Assembly (NCBI GenBank): GCA_037893245.1
Contig: JBAIAA010000525.1
Coordinates: 62,001 to 126,000, forward strand
DNA length: 64,000 bases
Direction of reading: 5' to 3'
Source: Crossaster papposus
Taxonomy: Eukaryota; Echinodermata; Asteroidea; Velatida; Solasteridae
Shown here: in pieces, positions 22,346 to 33,784 of the stretch
Layout of the letters: the number at the start of each line of letters is the position of its first letter
Numbering within the stretch: position 1 is the stretch's first letter
Program-made: the position numbers and the translations under genes
Notes under the pieces: model-generated
Seen by the model: only the letters and a program-made list of their open reading frames with translations
Database searches by the model: none
What the model was told of the DNA's origin: nothing

Positions 22346-25300
22346 TACATACACTATACATGTACACATACCAACACGTCTGTCTATTAAATCCGTCGAG
22401 GAGTTTAGTTTGTTCCTCTCGATGATTTCCTTTGTTTGCACTATAACTTTTTCGAACGGCTCTCGTTGGTTTTGTACACGAAACTCAATCGAGGACGTCC
22501 TCGATTCTAACCATAACCCCAAATCACCTTCGTGTCGTCCACTTACACCCTAAACAAACGCGTGTATACATGGACCATTTAGGTCGACAGACCTTTCTAA
22601 GTTTTAGTTCAGAGAGATTTTCCTCAGCCCACGAACCTCCCATGGAGTGTCTTCATAACGTAATATACGAAACAAATTGATGGACCTCCTATTATCCCTC
22701 TTTTGTTCGTGCTTTAAATGATTCGGAAGGCCCCTTTTCGAAATAGGGGACCCTATAGCCCTCTAATGTTATACGTCCCCTATTTCAATCAAAAACGAAC
22801 TCACGCATGACTACACACCCCATAATGCATAAACGCCTCCCGCCGTGTAAACGGGGTTTTCCCCTAGCACATGTAGCGCCCTGTAGCCAGGGATTTCCCT
22901 ACCACTCCATAGCGGCTCAGACTCGTCACTATAAAGTACCTTGTATTGCCGCCTTCATAGTAAAGTTAGAGCTCAGTCTAAACCTAGCCCACCAATTGAC
23001 ATTCCAGCTGACCAGATCGACTGAAAGTACATAAATCCTGAGTTATAGAGAGAATAGATCAAATTCAGAGGGCGCGCCCCTCTGCAACGGCCCTGCGCCA
23101 TCGCGCGCATGTTACATTCTGAGCGCTTTCTATCGACAGTTTACATGTATACATTATATTCTTGGCACTCGTGGGTTCCTGATGTAAAGTGGTTTTATGA
23201 TCAACACTTGACCTTAAACCTTTAATAATAAAAAATGAACTACTTCGTTCACACTGGACCCCATTATTTATGTAAATGCTTATCACCGGTAACCTTCGTT
23301 TTCAATTTTGTTTAGCTAAAACCAACTCAATTTAGTACTTTACAAAATTTAATTTATAAAAGTGTTATGCCGCAATATAATCCTTTTATTAAGATGATTT
23401 GAAAATCCATTTTCTGTTTTGGACCCAAACATACCGCGGTGGCAACTTTCGTAAAGGTAACTCACGCTACATTTTGCCTAGCAAAGGTTCAACAGCCAGA
23501 AAATAGGTAATCGAAATAAATATTTGTTATAGAAGATGAATAGTTTTCCCGAAGACTTCCTTTTAGCAAAAAACATCTGTATGCGGGGCCTGCCTTTGTT
23601 TTCTCCAAGCATTACAAAACTATTTTCCATAGGCGCAGCACGTACTCGAACGAATGATCTAAAATCCTTTTCGATTGTGACGCTCAGTTGTCAATTGCTG
23701 CGATGCTCGCGTTTATTAGACAGCATAAATTGTCTACTTTCAGTCATACTCTTCTAAGGATTTTACCACAATGTGATATAAATCGCCCGACACCGAAAAT
23801 TGGCTGACATGCACATACAATTTGTGAATAGGAAATCGTTCCCACAACATAGGTTCACCCGCCGGGCTACACCCCCATAGATTTCGCGGATACTTGGTTA
23901 ATCATTTTGCCGATCAGACATTCTCCCAGCCGAGCATAATTTTCACAGGCATCACGTTTACAGATTTATTTGTGAACCAAGCGTTACATTCCTTATTATA
24001 ATTTTAAGGCATTTGCCAACTATAGGCCTTTCCCAGACACCGTTTTACAGGTAGTATTTGCAAACCTCGGGGCCCGACCCCGCCAAGAAACTATGCTTGA
24101 GCCTGACCTGTACCTTCTGTTGCTCATTGTTACACTCTGCCAAGACTATAGTCATCTAGAGCAACCAAATCCTGCAAGTGGAACCACAACTGAAAATAAA
24201 TTGATATAATCTGTTTAGGCCTATACAGTTGCGTTTACTGTACATTTTCCCATCGTATAAATGTACATGCCCACTGCCCTTTCCACCAACACTACCTAGG
24301 ACACTCCACCCTTGCGTCCAATCCCCGACCAACATCCACCTCTTGGCCAAACCCAACGCACAGACCACCGTCCAAATGTTCCAAATACACTTTCCCATAT
24401 CAATCAAGGTCTGATCGCCTGGGCTGTGCCAAACATAAAACAATTTCAGGGGCTAACTATAAATGCTCCTTTTTAGGCCTATATTCACTCTGAAACCTTG
24501 GGGGACCCAGGGCAAAGCTTGACCCCTCTATCGCTCCAAGGACCTCCTCGATCTTGTTAGTGCCTCTGATGATGAAGCTTCTGTTTCACTATGACCCCTG
24601 CCACACCATAGCCGTCACATGTCCTGTGCATATGGGATTAAATCAAAAGGAAACGTGAGATACATAAACGGTGCTGCATCCGTCAAATCACAGAGGGATA
24701 AATCCATCTATATAACCTTGTTAGGCCTACCGCTTACTACCAGCACTTACAGTTACACGTATGTTTATGGCGTATTGCCACTGCAGTCACCAGTGATAAT
24801 ATTTTAACTCCGAAAAGGTCTGACATGTCCTTTTATAGGACTACAAGTTTCTCTCACAACTCGAGCTGAATTTAGACAAAGTCTGGAAAAACAACCCCAC
24901 ATCTGGTACTCACTTGGCTATACCTACGGACTCACCTGTCGCATCTGATATGAAACATCCCCTAGTGCCCATGGTGATTCACTAACCTAATTGCATAAGC
25001 TGGCGCTACAGTGGTCTAAGAGCTATAAAATTTATTTGATATAGGCCTTTCCACAGCTATTCTCTGAAAATCTACCTAAAAGTTTACCAAATTAATTATT
25101 TCGATCAGCCCGATTGGGGATTAAATTTTCTTTTTGTTTATGCACAATTGTCACGAAGATGAACGTAAATCATATTTTGTAAAGAACAAATTAATAACTG
25201 TGAAACAAACTAAGGATAACAACCATTTGACCCTATACTCATAACCCGGAAGGGTTTACTGAGACTGCTGGCTTAAACTGCCATAGGCCCTACTTCCTTA

Positions 25301-26958
25301 AATCTCAGATTTTTTAGGAACGCCGAACATGCGCAGCCTAGCCGTACCATACTGCGCGAAAGCTACAACAAATTCAATCACGGCGACGCTAAGGGAATAC
25401 AAATAAAATGTACATGTGCTTTGCATTTTGAAAGCCACCTTACATCCTCTTCGTTTTAGACCATCCTTACATTAGGCATATTATCATACTCTGATAACTG
25501 GACCGGTATTTTGCATTACTAATGAGTGCTACTATTATGAACCATGATAAAACCCGGTCCGATACAGGCCTACTGATAATAAATAAATAAATTATCCATA
25601 TCCACATACCTTTTGACAATACCCACGCCTTCATGAAAATCCCGCAGGAATGCGATGCCACCTTCGTGCCGCGCCGTGCATGCTTGAGCGCGTGCTAAAG
25701 CACAATAGCTTTGTACAATAGCTTTGTACAATACAAAGACTGCGTACCCTACTCAATGTGCCACGCCCGTTGCACTGATGACCCTGTCACTGCACCAACG
25801 TACGTACACGCATAGAGGAATTCCTACATAACATGGTATATGTGAAAACACACAAAATGGTATTAAAAGAACGAATTTCGAACTTGCTAAAATTCTTATT
25901 ACGACACTTTCGCAGCCTAATAACCATTATAAAATTTCACATTGACAAAATGACCTGGCTGCCCTATAAAATTGTACCTCCTTACCAGTGCCATATTGGA
26001 CCACCGGCAAGAATTTAGATATCTCCTACCTTGTTTCCTAAAACGAACACCAATCCAGGCTCTATACCTCCATCAGAATCGCAAACCTGGCCCAATTTCC
26101 AACCATTTAGAATCGAGCTCTTCCTTTCCGGCACCCGTTATGGCAATCCGACTTAATAATTGACTGGTCAACCAGCCGATTTATGGGTGGGCACCCAAAA
26201 CTCCAGCGCAAGCAATAATACGTCATGCTCGTAGTGCAAAGATTTACCAAGTGAGTGTGGATCCTCCGCCCGCAACGTCGCCGCGATGCAAATAGTGGTC
26301 GTAGTGAGACAGCTAACACTACAGAAATTACGTGGGGAGCGGGCGGTAAAATTACAGGCATCCGAACAATATTATTAACATCGGACTTACCAAGCCCCGA
26401 AGTTATGAGCAGTGTCGGAGTACTTCAGATCCCTTCAGGCACGGGGACATCAGGCAGTCCATCCGAGGGAACGACATCGGCAGGGCTCTCCGCAGGACCA
26501 TCGGCAGCAACAGTGACACAGTCGGTGTCGCCTCCGCAGCCTCTATATAGCTTCGACTAGACCGAGAAGAACGGGGTCCGCCGCGTGGCTTCCTTCCCTC
26601 TGAAGCGTTTCCAGATCCAGATGCTCGGATTTAGGCATGTTGTCGGCGAGAATATGACGGTCGGCAACTCCCGAAATTGAACCAGTTCGACACGGGCTAG
26701 CAAATTTCCAACTTTGGAAACTGAGAATTGGGTACGGTCGACAAAATGGGAAGCATGACTGTTCCTACTATGAAAATGTCTTTAAAACTCCGAAAAAACT
26801 TCGAAATTAATTACAAGAACAGATAATTACTCTGCTGAATAGCAATAGCAAACAAACGTCCTCCTGGCTTAAACCGCTGCGACAAAGTGATATTCTGACC
26901 AGTCGTCAAGATTATGGCTGTATACCTGGCCTTGTCTGTTTTAACCGCAGGGCCATAA
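22346..26958. other. Unassigned 4.6-kb region
   Basis: No gene or mobile element is recognised. TAGGCCTA-type motifs are frequent (for example near 24474, 24722 and 25567), a compositional feature seen in several marine deuterostome genomes. A short inverted pair (CCCCTTTTCGAAATAGGGGA) lies near 22730. Open frames are all below about 105 codons and without known motifs. Confidence 0.4.
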
Positions 26959-27080
26959 AACAGCGTCCCCATACCCCAGTGACCTCTATGTAGCGTGGGA
27001 AAGAGGCATTGGAGGAGATCCCGCATACCCATCTGTCTTCGGGATGATAAATTCTTTTAAGCTTGATGTCTTAAAAGTGG
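26959..27080 (+). repeat. 122-bp direct duplicate (copy 2; partner 13466-13587)
   Basis: By eye this is an exact copy of 13466-13587 in the same orientation, 13.5 kb away. The match begins at AACAGCGTCCCC and ends at TTAAAAGTGG. Neither border shows an inverted repeat. Confidence 0.9.
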
Positions 27081-27896
27081 ATATGATAGAATTGTTCACT
27101 TGATGATAAAAGTATGAATTTTGGCACACAGTCAGAGTATGTCATGGGAAATATGTTTTGCTATATGTTTTTGTCGTTTAAAAAAAATATAGGTAGAATA
27201 ACATGCAATTGCAGCAATTTTGAACATTGTTTGTTATTCTACCTGACTGTATTCCAAATGACCTGTGGTCCATATCAATGTGCTTTATACCAAATTAGTT
27301 TATTGTTGTGTTTGTTTAGCACCATAATCGTTTGTTTTTGTTTATTTGTATGCGTGACAGTTTTGACATCCAAACAGGGCGTCCTAATGGTAGAACTGTC
27401 AGGGTTTTTCCAGCCAATCAAGAAAAACCTTGGAAATGTGTTTCCGTTTTATCCAGTCGGGGAAAAATAAGGAAATTGGACACTAAACCAGAATAGACAG
27501 GTTTTTGCCAGTTAATAACGTATCTTGTACCGTGTGTCTAAGTTGTGTTCATTGATTTGACTGGCCTGCGAACAAAAGATGTCCACAGGATGCAGGAAGA
27601 GATTACGAATTGTTGGACTAGCACACATGCACAGTCGGTTTCCCCCTCTCCGGAAAAGAGCTTTAGAGGGAAAATAGGGTTATGGTTATTTGTAGAAAAA
27701 TAAAGGGAACACCTGAGGAACACCCAGAATCCAAATTTGAGGTTTAATTTTATTTTTCTGGAATAATTAAAAATGAGTAATTATAGCCATACACGGATAC
27801 AAAGGTATGGAAGTTACAACTGTGTGGTTTGGTTTTTGTGATGTCTTCAACTTGACTTGACTATTTTTCTGTATTTTTTTATTTAATTGTTCCCAG
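27081..27896. other. Putative intron/intergenic sequence upstream of the exon
   Basis: No coding motif is recognised. The last part carries a pyrimidine-rich tract and TTGTTCCCAG immediately before the exon at 27897, as expected for a 3' splice site. Confidence 0.45.
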
Positions 27897-28007
27897 TCAT
27901 GACAGACTTCACCACCAGTCCCTGTGTGTTGGGTCACTACTGCCCCACGGCCACACCAGAGCTCTCCTGCCCACCAGGGACCTACAGGGACACACAGGCA
28001 GCAAGAA
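27897..28007 (+). CDS. Isolated exon, GCC2/GCC3 (ephrin-receptor-like) Cys-rich motif
   Basis: This 111-bp segment is bounded by CAG at 27894-27896 after a pyrimidine tract and by GTAAGG from 28008, so both splice signals are good. Read from base 27899 it encodes MTDFTTSPCVLGHYC followed by PTATPELSCPPGTYRDTQ. The spacing C..GHYCP..CPPGTY is characteristic of the GCC2/GCC3 module in secreted or membrane proteins of many marine invertebrates. The exon is symmetric (phase 1-1), typical of shuffled extracellular modules. No neighbouring exon of the same gene was recognised, so the host gene cannot be named. The reading frame and motif are seen directly; expression is inferred. Confidence 0.62.
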
Positions 28008-29094
28008 GTAAGGCAATTCTCAAATAATAATGCAGACAGAAGGCAAACCTTTGTTTGGTTTGTTAAAACAAAAAAAACATGTTTAATTTCTTGTTTCATT
28101 CAGGCTTGGATACAAGTTTTCAGGTATAGCCTGAATTTAGCTTTTTCGTGTTTTTTGTGTATATTTGTGTTCTTTTACAAAATCGTTGTGGAATCACCTC
28201 CGCCCGCAATTTTATAAATTGTTTTATCCGACTTTCCACGGAATCGTGGGGCAACTCTAACAAATTCTGTCACAGGTACAAAAACAATTTGTTTACCTTA
28301 AACACAAGGCTGTAAGTGTCACTTATCAAGCTTGATAAGTTGACTGCGCAAGACTATGATGCTTGATGGCAGTTGCCATGGCTAGCTCGGTACAGGAATG
28401 TAGGAACAGTTCAGAGTGGACATATTGTAATGTGTGTCTGATGGTATAGCTGGGTGCTTTTACTATTACGACTGAGGATTGAAGCACAAAAGTAAACAAA
28501 GGTCTCTTTAGAATCCTCTTTGTTAAAATTTGTCCTTGATTGTTCGTGTAACGTTAGGTTAATGGGGTTAGGTTATAGTACAGGAATAAAGGTAATACAA
28601 TAGGGTATCTTTCGTCGTTATGTAGCTCGAGACATGGTGTTTATTGGACTTTTTCATAATGAAAACTAGCGCGCATCCGCTTCCCCGGGTTTACTACACT
28701 GAGCTTAAACACGGTCAAACCTCTCAAAATGGAGGCACTTTTGTTCTAACATTGCTGTATCTTTTGAACGGAGCATCGTATTAACTTGGGGTGAACGGAA
28801 TATGAAAGAATACGTTTCAGGCTTTTTCATCATGTATGTTTCGTAAACCTTTTTGAAAAAACCAGGGATCATTTTGTCTTCAAATGTTTGCACTCCGATG
28901 CAGTTGTCTATGGAGAAGCATTGAAAACTGGCCAAACGGCCCGTGTTTACACTGACCCGTCGTCTTTGACTTGACGCAGCAAGAGAACCAAAGGTCATCG
29001 AACTTTGGGGTGAACGGTTTTGGAAAGAGAGAGAACCCCTCTTTCATCCATGTAAACTTCATTGTGATTGGCTCAAAATCCACGGATCATTTTT
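28008..29094. other. Unassigned sequence downstream of the exon
   Basis: If the exon at 27897 is real, this begins its downstream intron. No further exon is recognised. A minus-strand open stretch (28705-29083, two overlapping frames) has no identifiable motif. AAGCTTGATAAG/CTTATCAAGCTTG forms a small inverted pair near 28325. Confidence 0.4.
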
Positions 29095-29897
29095 TTTCTA
29101 ATGTTTTTTAATTTATTTTGTTGGTGCAGCTCAAAACTGAAGGAGCCCCCCTTGAAAAGGGGCGTGTCGATTTGGTTTATGGAGCCGTGCTCTGAGACAA
29201 TTGTATTCTTATAGAAGTGCAGGTATTCTTGTTTTACCTCACGTTTTGCGTTTGCTTCGGCAGAGTTTAGAAAATGTCTCCAGGGTGCGCCAGCATATAG
29301 GTTTGAATGCTTGCCATGCTTAGCGGTATAGAGTCTTCGTACTGAAGACAACATTTGCACGGTTGGGAGTGGCTGCACTGATGCGTGACAATGGAATGTG
29401 AGAGCGCCACAATGGTCTATGCAAAAGGCTGGCCTATTTGTTTAACAATGAGAGCCAGGAATGCAGGTTTTAATATCGTGTACAAATGAAGTTATGTTAT
29501 TCAGGCTACTTAATGTTTGCATACGTTTTCAGCAATGAATTTTCAAAAGAAAAAAACCAAAAAACAGATGAAGACATTGATCACCAGTAGAGGTATATCT
29601 CTTATCGCATTTAAAAATTCACTTTTGTATTGAATTCATATAATGCATTTTACGTAGAATTCGCCGTGCGATTAAATCAGGTGTATAGTATATTGCAGTA
29701 TATGCTGGTGTAGGGGCAGCCCTATAGCACGCTCGCATGTTCTCCGCATTCAAATGTCGTATAGTGCTCTTAGTGTAATCAGTGGTCTTCGTTGATTGCT
29801 CTATTTCGGGGGTGTTTTTCTGGTTTAATTGAGACCTTTATAAACCTCTACCCAGCTAATTATAGGTTGAGTTTTATTGGAAGTCTGTGTTGAAATA
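29095..29897 (-). repeat. Inverted duplication, arm B' (partner 4398-5310)
   Basis: Reverse-complement match to arm B. The AAGTCTGTGTTGAAATA end at 29881-29897 corresponds to the left-locus point at about 4398. Beyond it the similarity stops and resumes only at 43086, where arm A' begins. Confidence 0.85.
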
Positions 29898-31187
29898 TTT
29901 AGTTTTGTTGGTTTGAGCTACCGAAATGCCGACAGATGTTAACCACCTTGGGTGGAATGTTTGGATGTTGGATCATTCCATTCCTTTGTGTGTTTATTCA
30001 ATGAAACTAATTCCATTCTTGTTAATCCAAGCGTATACTATACTTTATAAGGCGTGCACATTACCAGGCCTTTCATTTTCAGGCCAACGCTTCACGTCGA
30101 GTATCATCCCATTTGTTCTTGTTCTCCTGTGCACACATCAAGTTCCTGTATTGCTCGTTCTTTGTTCCTTGTATCTTTATTTCTCAGGTCTGCTTGATCC
30201 GACCTGCCCTAAAGCGTCTCATTTATAAGGCAAGTTCAGCGACGTCTTAAAGATCCTTCTCGATCAAGACATTTGGTTAAAATTCACTGCCAGCATGGAA
30301 CATTGTATCACTTAACAGTACATTATATTGTCAATTGGCATTACAGAAGTTACTATTTTTTAACAGTACATTATACTGTTGATGTTATCTCTGTTAACAG
30401 ATTCTACTGTATTGGGTACTGTACACCTACATAGATTCCCCTGTTTTGCAACAGTTAACAATGTTGTTGTTTTGTTATAACAGCAAGTTTTATGTCGAAG
30501 TTTTTGTCCAAGAAACAAACGCTCCTGTTTGAAGTACAGTTGTTATGCGTATTGCGGCAATTTACATCGATGAATGAAGTGGGAATGGGAACGGGAACCA
30601 GACTTATTAGGCCTATATAAGTAACTAGTGATTAGTGATTACACATTACCAATAATACACGTATACAGAGATATATATATATATATATATAAGTGCTTCG
30701 ATAATCTACTAATTTGTCGTGAGTTACTTTTATATTCAGCTTTTCCCGCCACGATTAAGTCACGCTTTTAAATGAATAATTTTAATATTTTAATGCGGAG
30801 GGAGATGTGATGCGATTCTTCAGCTTTATTTGCTAAAAATCTAAATTTTATCAGGGAATTTATTTATTACACACAAATCGTCAAACAAAATGTGTTTTGG
30901 GGTAAAACAACACAGTTTAACTTGTCTTAGTTCTGATTGGTCAGTTGCTGCTTAATGAGATTCGTGTAGGTGAACAGTAGATTGTCTGTATCTTTACAGC
31001 AAAATGTGGCGTTATGAAACGTTGATGTTGCTGTGTCTTAACAGAGACGGGTCGAAATGCTTGTTTAAAACATGATGTTTTCTTGTTTCAGTACAAAACT
31101 TAACTTGATTTAACAGCGGAGATTCTGTAATTTAACAAACAAATTCAGAAAAATCTACTTGGACAGTACTAGTTTTGTTTTTATACA

Positions 31188-31251
<64 letters not shown>

Positions 31252-31313
31252 TTAAAAATAAAATAAAATAATAGTTATACTTTGACATTTTCAACAGGAA
31301 AACAAATGTGGAG
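29898..31313. other. AT-rich unassigned stretch with microsatellites
   Basis: No gene is recognised. TTAACAGTACATTATAYTGT recurs near 30311 and 30360. An (AT)n run lies at 30668-30692 and an (AAAT)n run with AAT extensions at about 31185-31262. Confidence 0.55.
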
Positions 31314-31650
31314 GTACATGTATTCGCATTTTTGTATCACTGTGGAGACATGGCTTTGTTCTCGTGTTCAAAATGGTTAGAAAGTAGAGCACGTTTTTCA
31401 AAATGCTCCCATTTTAACCACAAATATTTTCCTGGGTTGAAATGTTGACCCAATATACCATATCACTAGCCCTAATCCACATCCTAACTCTAGTTCTTGA
31501 GTAATTCAAGTAAAATTCAAAAATCTAATTCGTGAAATTCCCAATGGAGACCTATTCATCTATAGAAATTACTCTTTGGAGACCTTTTTCACTACCATTG
31601 TCCCCGTTGTGTTCACGTCTCCAGAGGGTACCGTTTTTCGCACCACAACT
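31314..31650 (+). repeat. Dispersed repeat, copy 1 (inverted partner 53672-54032)
   Basis: Matches the reverse complement of 53672-54032. Shared words include CAAAATGCTCCCATTTTAAC and TTCACGTCTCCAGAG. The two copies differ by scattered substitutions and small indels. Another short inverted relationship is internal (GGAGACC appears several times). It is a non-coding dispersed element. Confidence 0.88.
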
Positions 31651-31844
31651 GTTAACAGTGTGTATCACATGTATCCGAGTGTTTTGTCTGCAAAGGCTGA
31701 TGGTACTGTATTAAGGCAGAAGCAAAGGTAAAGACAAAGACGAATAAATATATCTACCAAAAGGTTCAGGCAGACGTTAATGGTTTACCTAATTTTTTGG
31801 ACACATCGGTTTAGTGATGCATGTCGTTAATTTCCCAAGATTGG

Positions 31845-32465
31845 ATTGCTGAAAATGTGATGGAGTATATTAAAAATGATTTAATTAAATATATTCCGGT
31901 CGAAAAGATTTTTATAAATAATGCTCTGGATATGGCAGGATCCCTGATGTTTTGAATCTCAAGATGGAAATTGCTGAAATTTGCCAAAGTGTATAGGCTC
32001 TGTGATCAAAATGTTTGGTAGAATATACATTAAAAAAAAAATATATATATATATATAACAGTTTGGTTAAATAATGCCCTGGATATCGAAAAAGCCTTGG
32101 TGAATTGTAACGCAAAATGGAATTTACTGAAATTGATGATTGATAAGTTTGTTTCTTTACAACTTTGGTTCCGGACAAATAATCCGAAGAGCGTTTGGAG
32201 CTAATATCCCAAGGTGGGATTAGTGGAATGGTGATTAAACATATTGGCCTTTGTCCTGTTGATAATAAACTGTTTACAATTGTCTTTTAGTAAAAGATGT
32301 TACTGGGTAGATTTATACCAGACAGATTTATATTTGAGATCGAAATTTTCAAGCCCTCTTAACTTATTAGATGATATCCTGACAGATAATCCGAAGAGCC
32401 AAGAGGGTTACAATCTTGAGTTGGGATTGTCACAGCTGAATTTAGGCAGGTGCATTTTTCTATAA
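31845..32465 (+). repeat. ~480-bp repeat family, copy 1
   Basis: Matches two tandem copies at 41850-42290 and 42291-42745 in the same orientation. Shared words are ATTTATACCAGACAGATTTA, GAAGAGCCAAGAGGGTTACA and GATGGGATTTGCTGAAATT-like modules. Copy 1 carries its own internal duplication of the last module (near 31920 and 32085). Confidence 0.85.
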
Positions 32466-33011
32466 ATATTTCAGGGATTTATGGGTGGGACCACGATTGT
32501 TATATGTTCAATGTATATGTAATCTTCTTTTGTTAAGTAGGTATTTGTGGTTTAGCTGGCTGGAATGCAGTTGGCGTGCTCGAGGGACTTCGGGTATGCT
32601 GTGAAATTGGTTGGGGTTGTATACAAGGTGAGAGTAACATTAGAGCGAGAACAGTTTTTGCTATAAGTTGGTATGAAGTGAACAGTGGTTTTGAGTGTCT
32701 GCTGGCGGAGCCATTTCTTGGCAGCTTGTGCTGTCACTTGGCCCATCGGCACAGTAAAATTGCAGTCCTGTGAGGTAGTGGTAGTACATTTATTTCAACG
32801 CTGCCATTAACACAGAATAGAAGAAAACAGAATTCACTTTAACAAAGAATAAACAATTAAATGATCTAATTATAATTATATACAGAAGTATTATAATTAT
32901 AACCAAATTAATGACAACATTTAGGTATAAGGTGAAGCGAATTGCTTTTGTACCCTAACCTATTGACAGACAATCTATATGGTCAACACACAGGACAAAG
33001 GACATTATACG
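32466..33011. other. Unassigned spacer
   Basis: There is no recognised gene. A 66-codon minus-strand frame at 32552-32752 has no identifiable motif. TATAATTATA-rich sequence lies near 32870-32905. Confidence 0.35.
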
Positions 33012-33014
33012 TAA

Positions 33015-33699
33015 TGGGCCAGTCACAAATCAGTTGCGATGCGTCGGCGATGGGTAAAACCGGGAAATTTGAACAAAATCTTGAGACAGATCTCACGATT
33101 TTGCACCCGTCGGAGGCGCTCTCCGGACGCCTGCGGCTTGTCGCAGATTTTTTTGGCATCGCCACACCCGTCGCGGTCCCCAACTTTGAACTTAAAATTT
33201 TAAGATTGCTCGCAAGATTTTTCACCCATTTTGGGCATCCCAGACACAATCTCCGATGACCTACGATGCCCTCCGATTAATCGGAGGCGTCCTCCGAATA
33301 ATCTGAGACTAGTCGCAAGATTCTGTGTGGGATTGGAAATTCAGGTTGAGATTCAATGTCTGCGAGTGGTCTCCGGCGCCCTCCGACTGAATCGGAGGCG
33401 CCCTGCGACGATTCGTACGCTTTCTGTGATCGTCTCCGACGAATCGTACGGTGGAATCGTAGTAAATCGTAGAAAAGATGCTCGCAGATATCGTCTCCGA
33501 TGCAATCGGAGGCGATCGGAGGCTAATCCCACGATTTTTCGACAAAACCGGGTCAAAATCCTTGAAAAAATCTCAGACAATGTGACTGCTCCACTTTTAT
33601 TAGGATTATTGCTAGGATTGTTCAAGGATTCTTTATTTTCTACGACGACCCCCGGCCAAAACTAATCCCCGACAGATCGCCGACATTGTGACTGGGCCA
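33015..33699. mobile_element. Harbinger-like MITE with TAA target duplication
   Basis: The ends are inverted: TGGGCCAGTCACAAATC at 33015 and the reverse complement TGGCCCAGTCACAATG at 33699. TAA flanks both sides (33012-33014 and 33700-33702), the 3-bp TWA duplication expected of PIF/Harbinger. The interior is filled with self-complementary CTCCGATTAATCGGAGGCG-like words, so it could fold extensively. It has no transposase. Confidence 0.87.
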
Positions 33700-33784
33700 T
33701 AAACAAACAATATAACGAAACACACACTGGAAAACACAAGCTGGTGAGAGACAAAACCACAACAATTAAGTTCATAAATTATAA

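Noticed and set aside
21111..22553. Long open frames of 245-480 codons on both strands
   Set aside because: They are generated by a stop-free 12-bp repeat and consist of a four-residue motif. All are artefacts of the satellite.
32552..32752. 66-codon minus-strand frame
   Set aside because: Composition looks protein-like, but I recognise no motif and there is no start or splice support.
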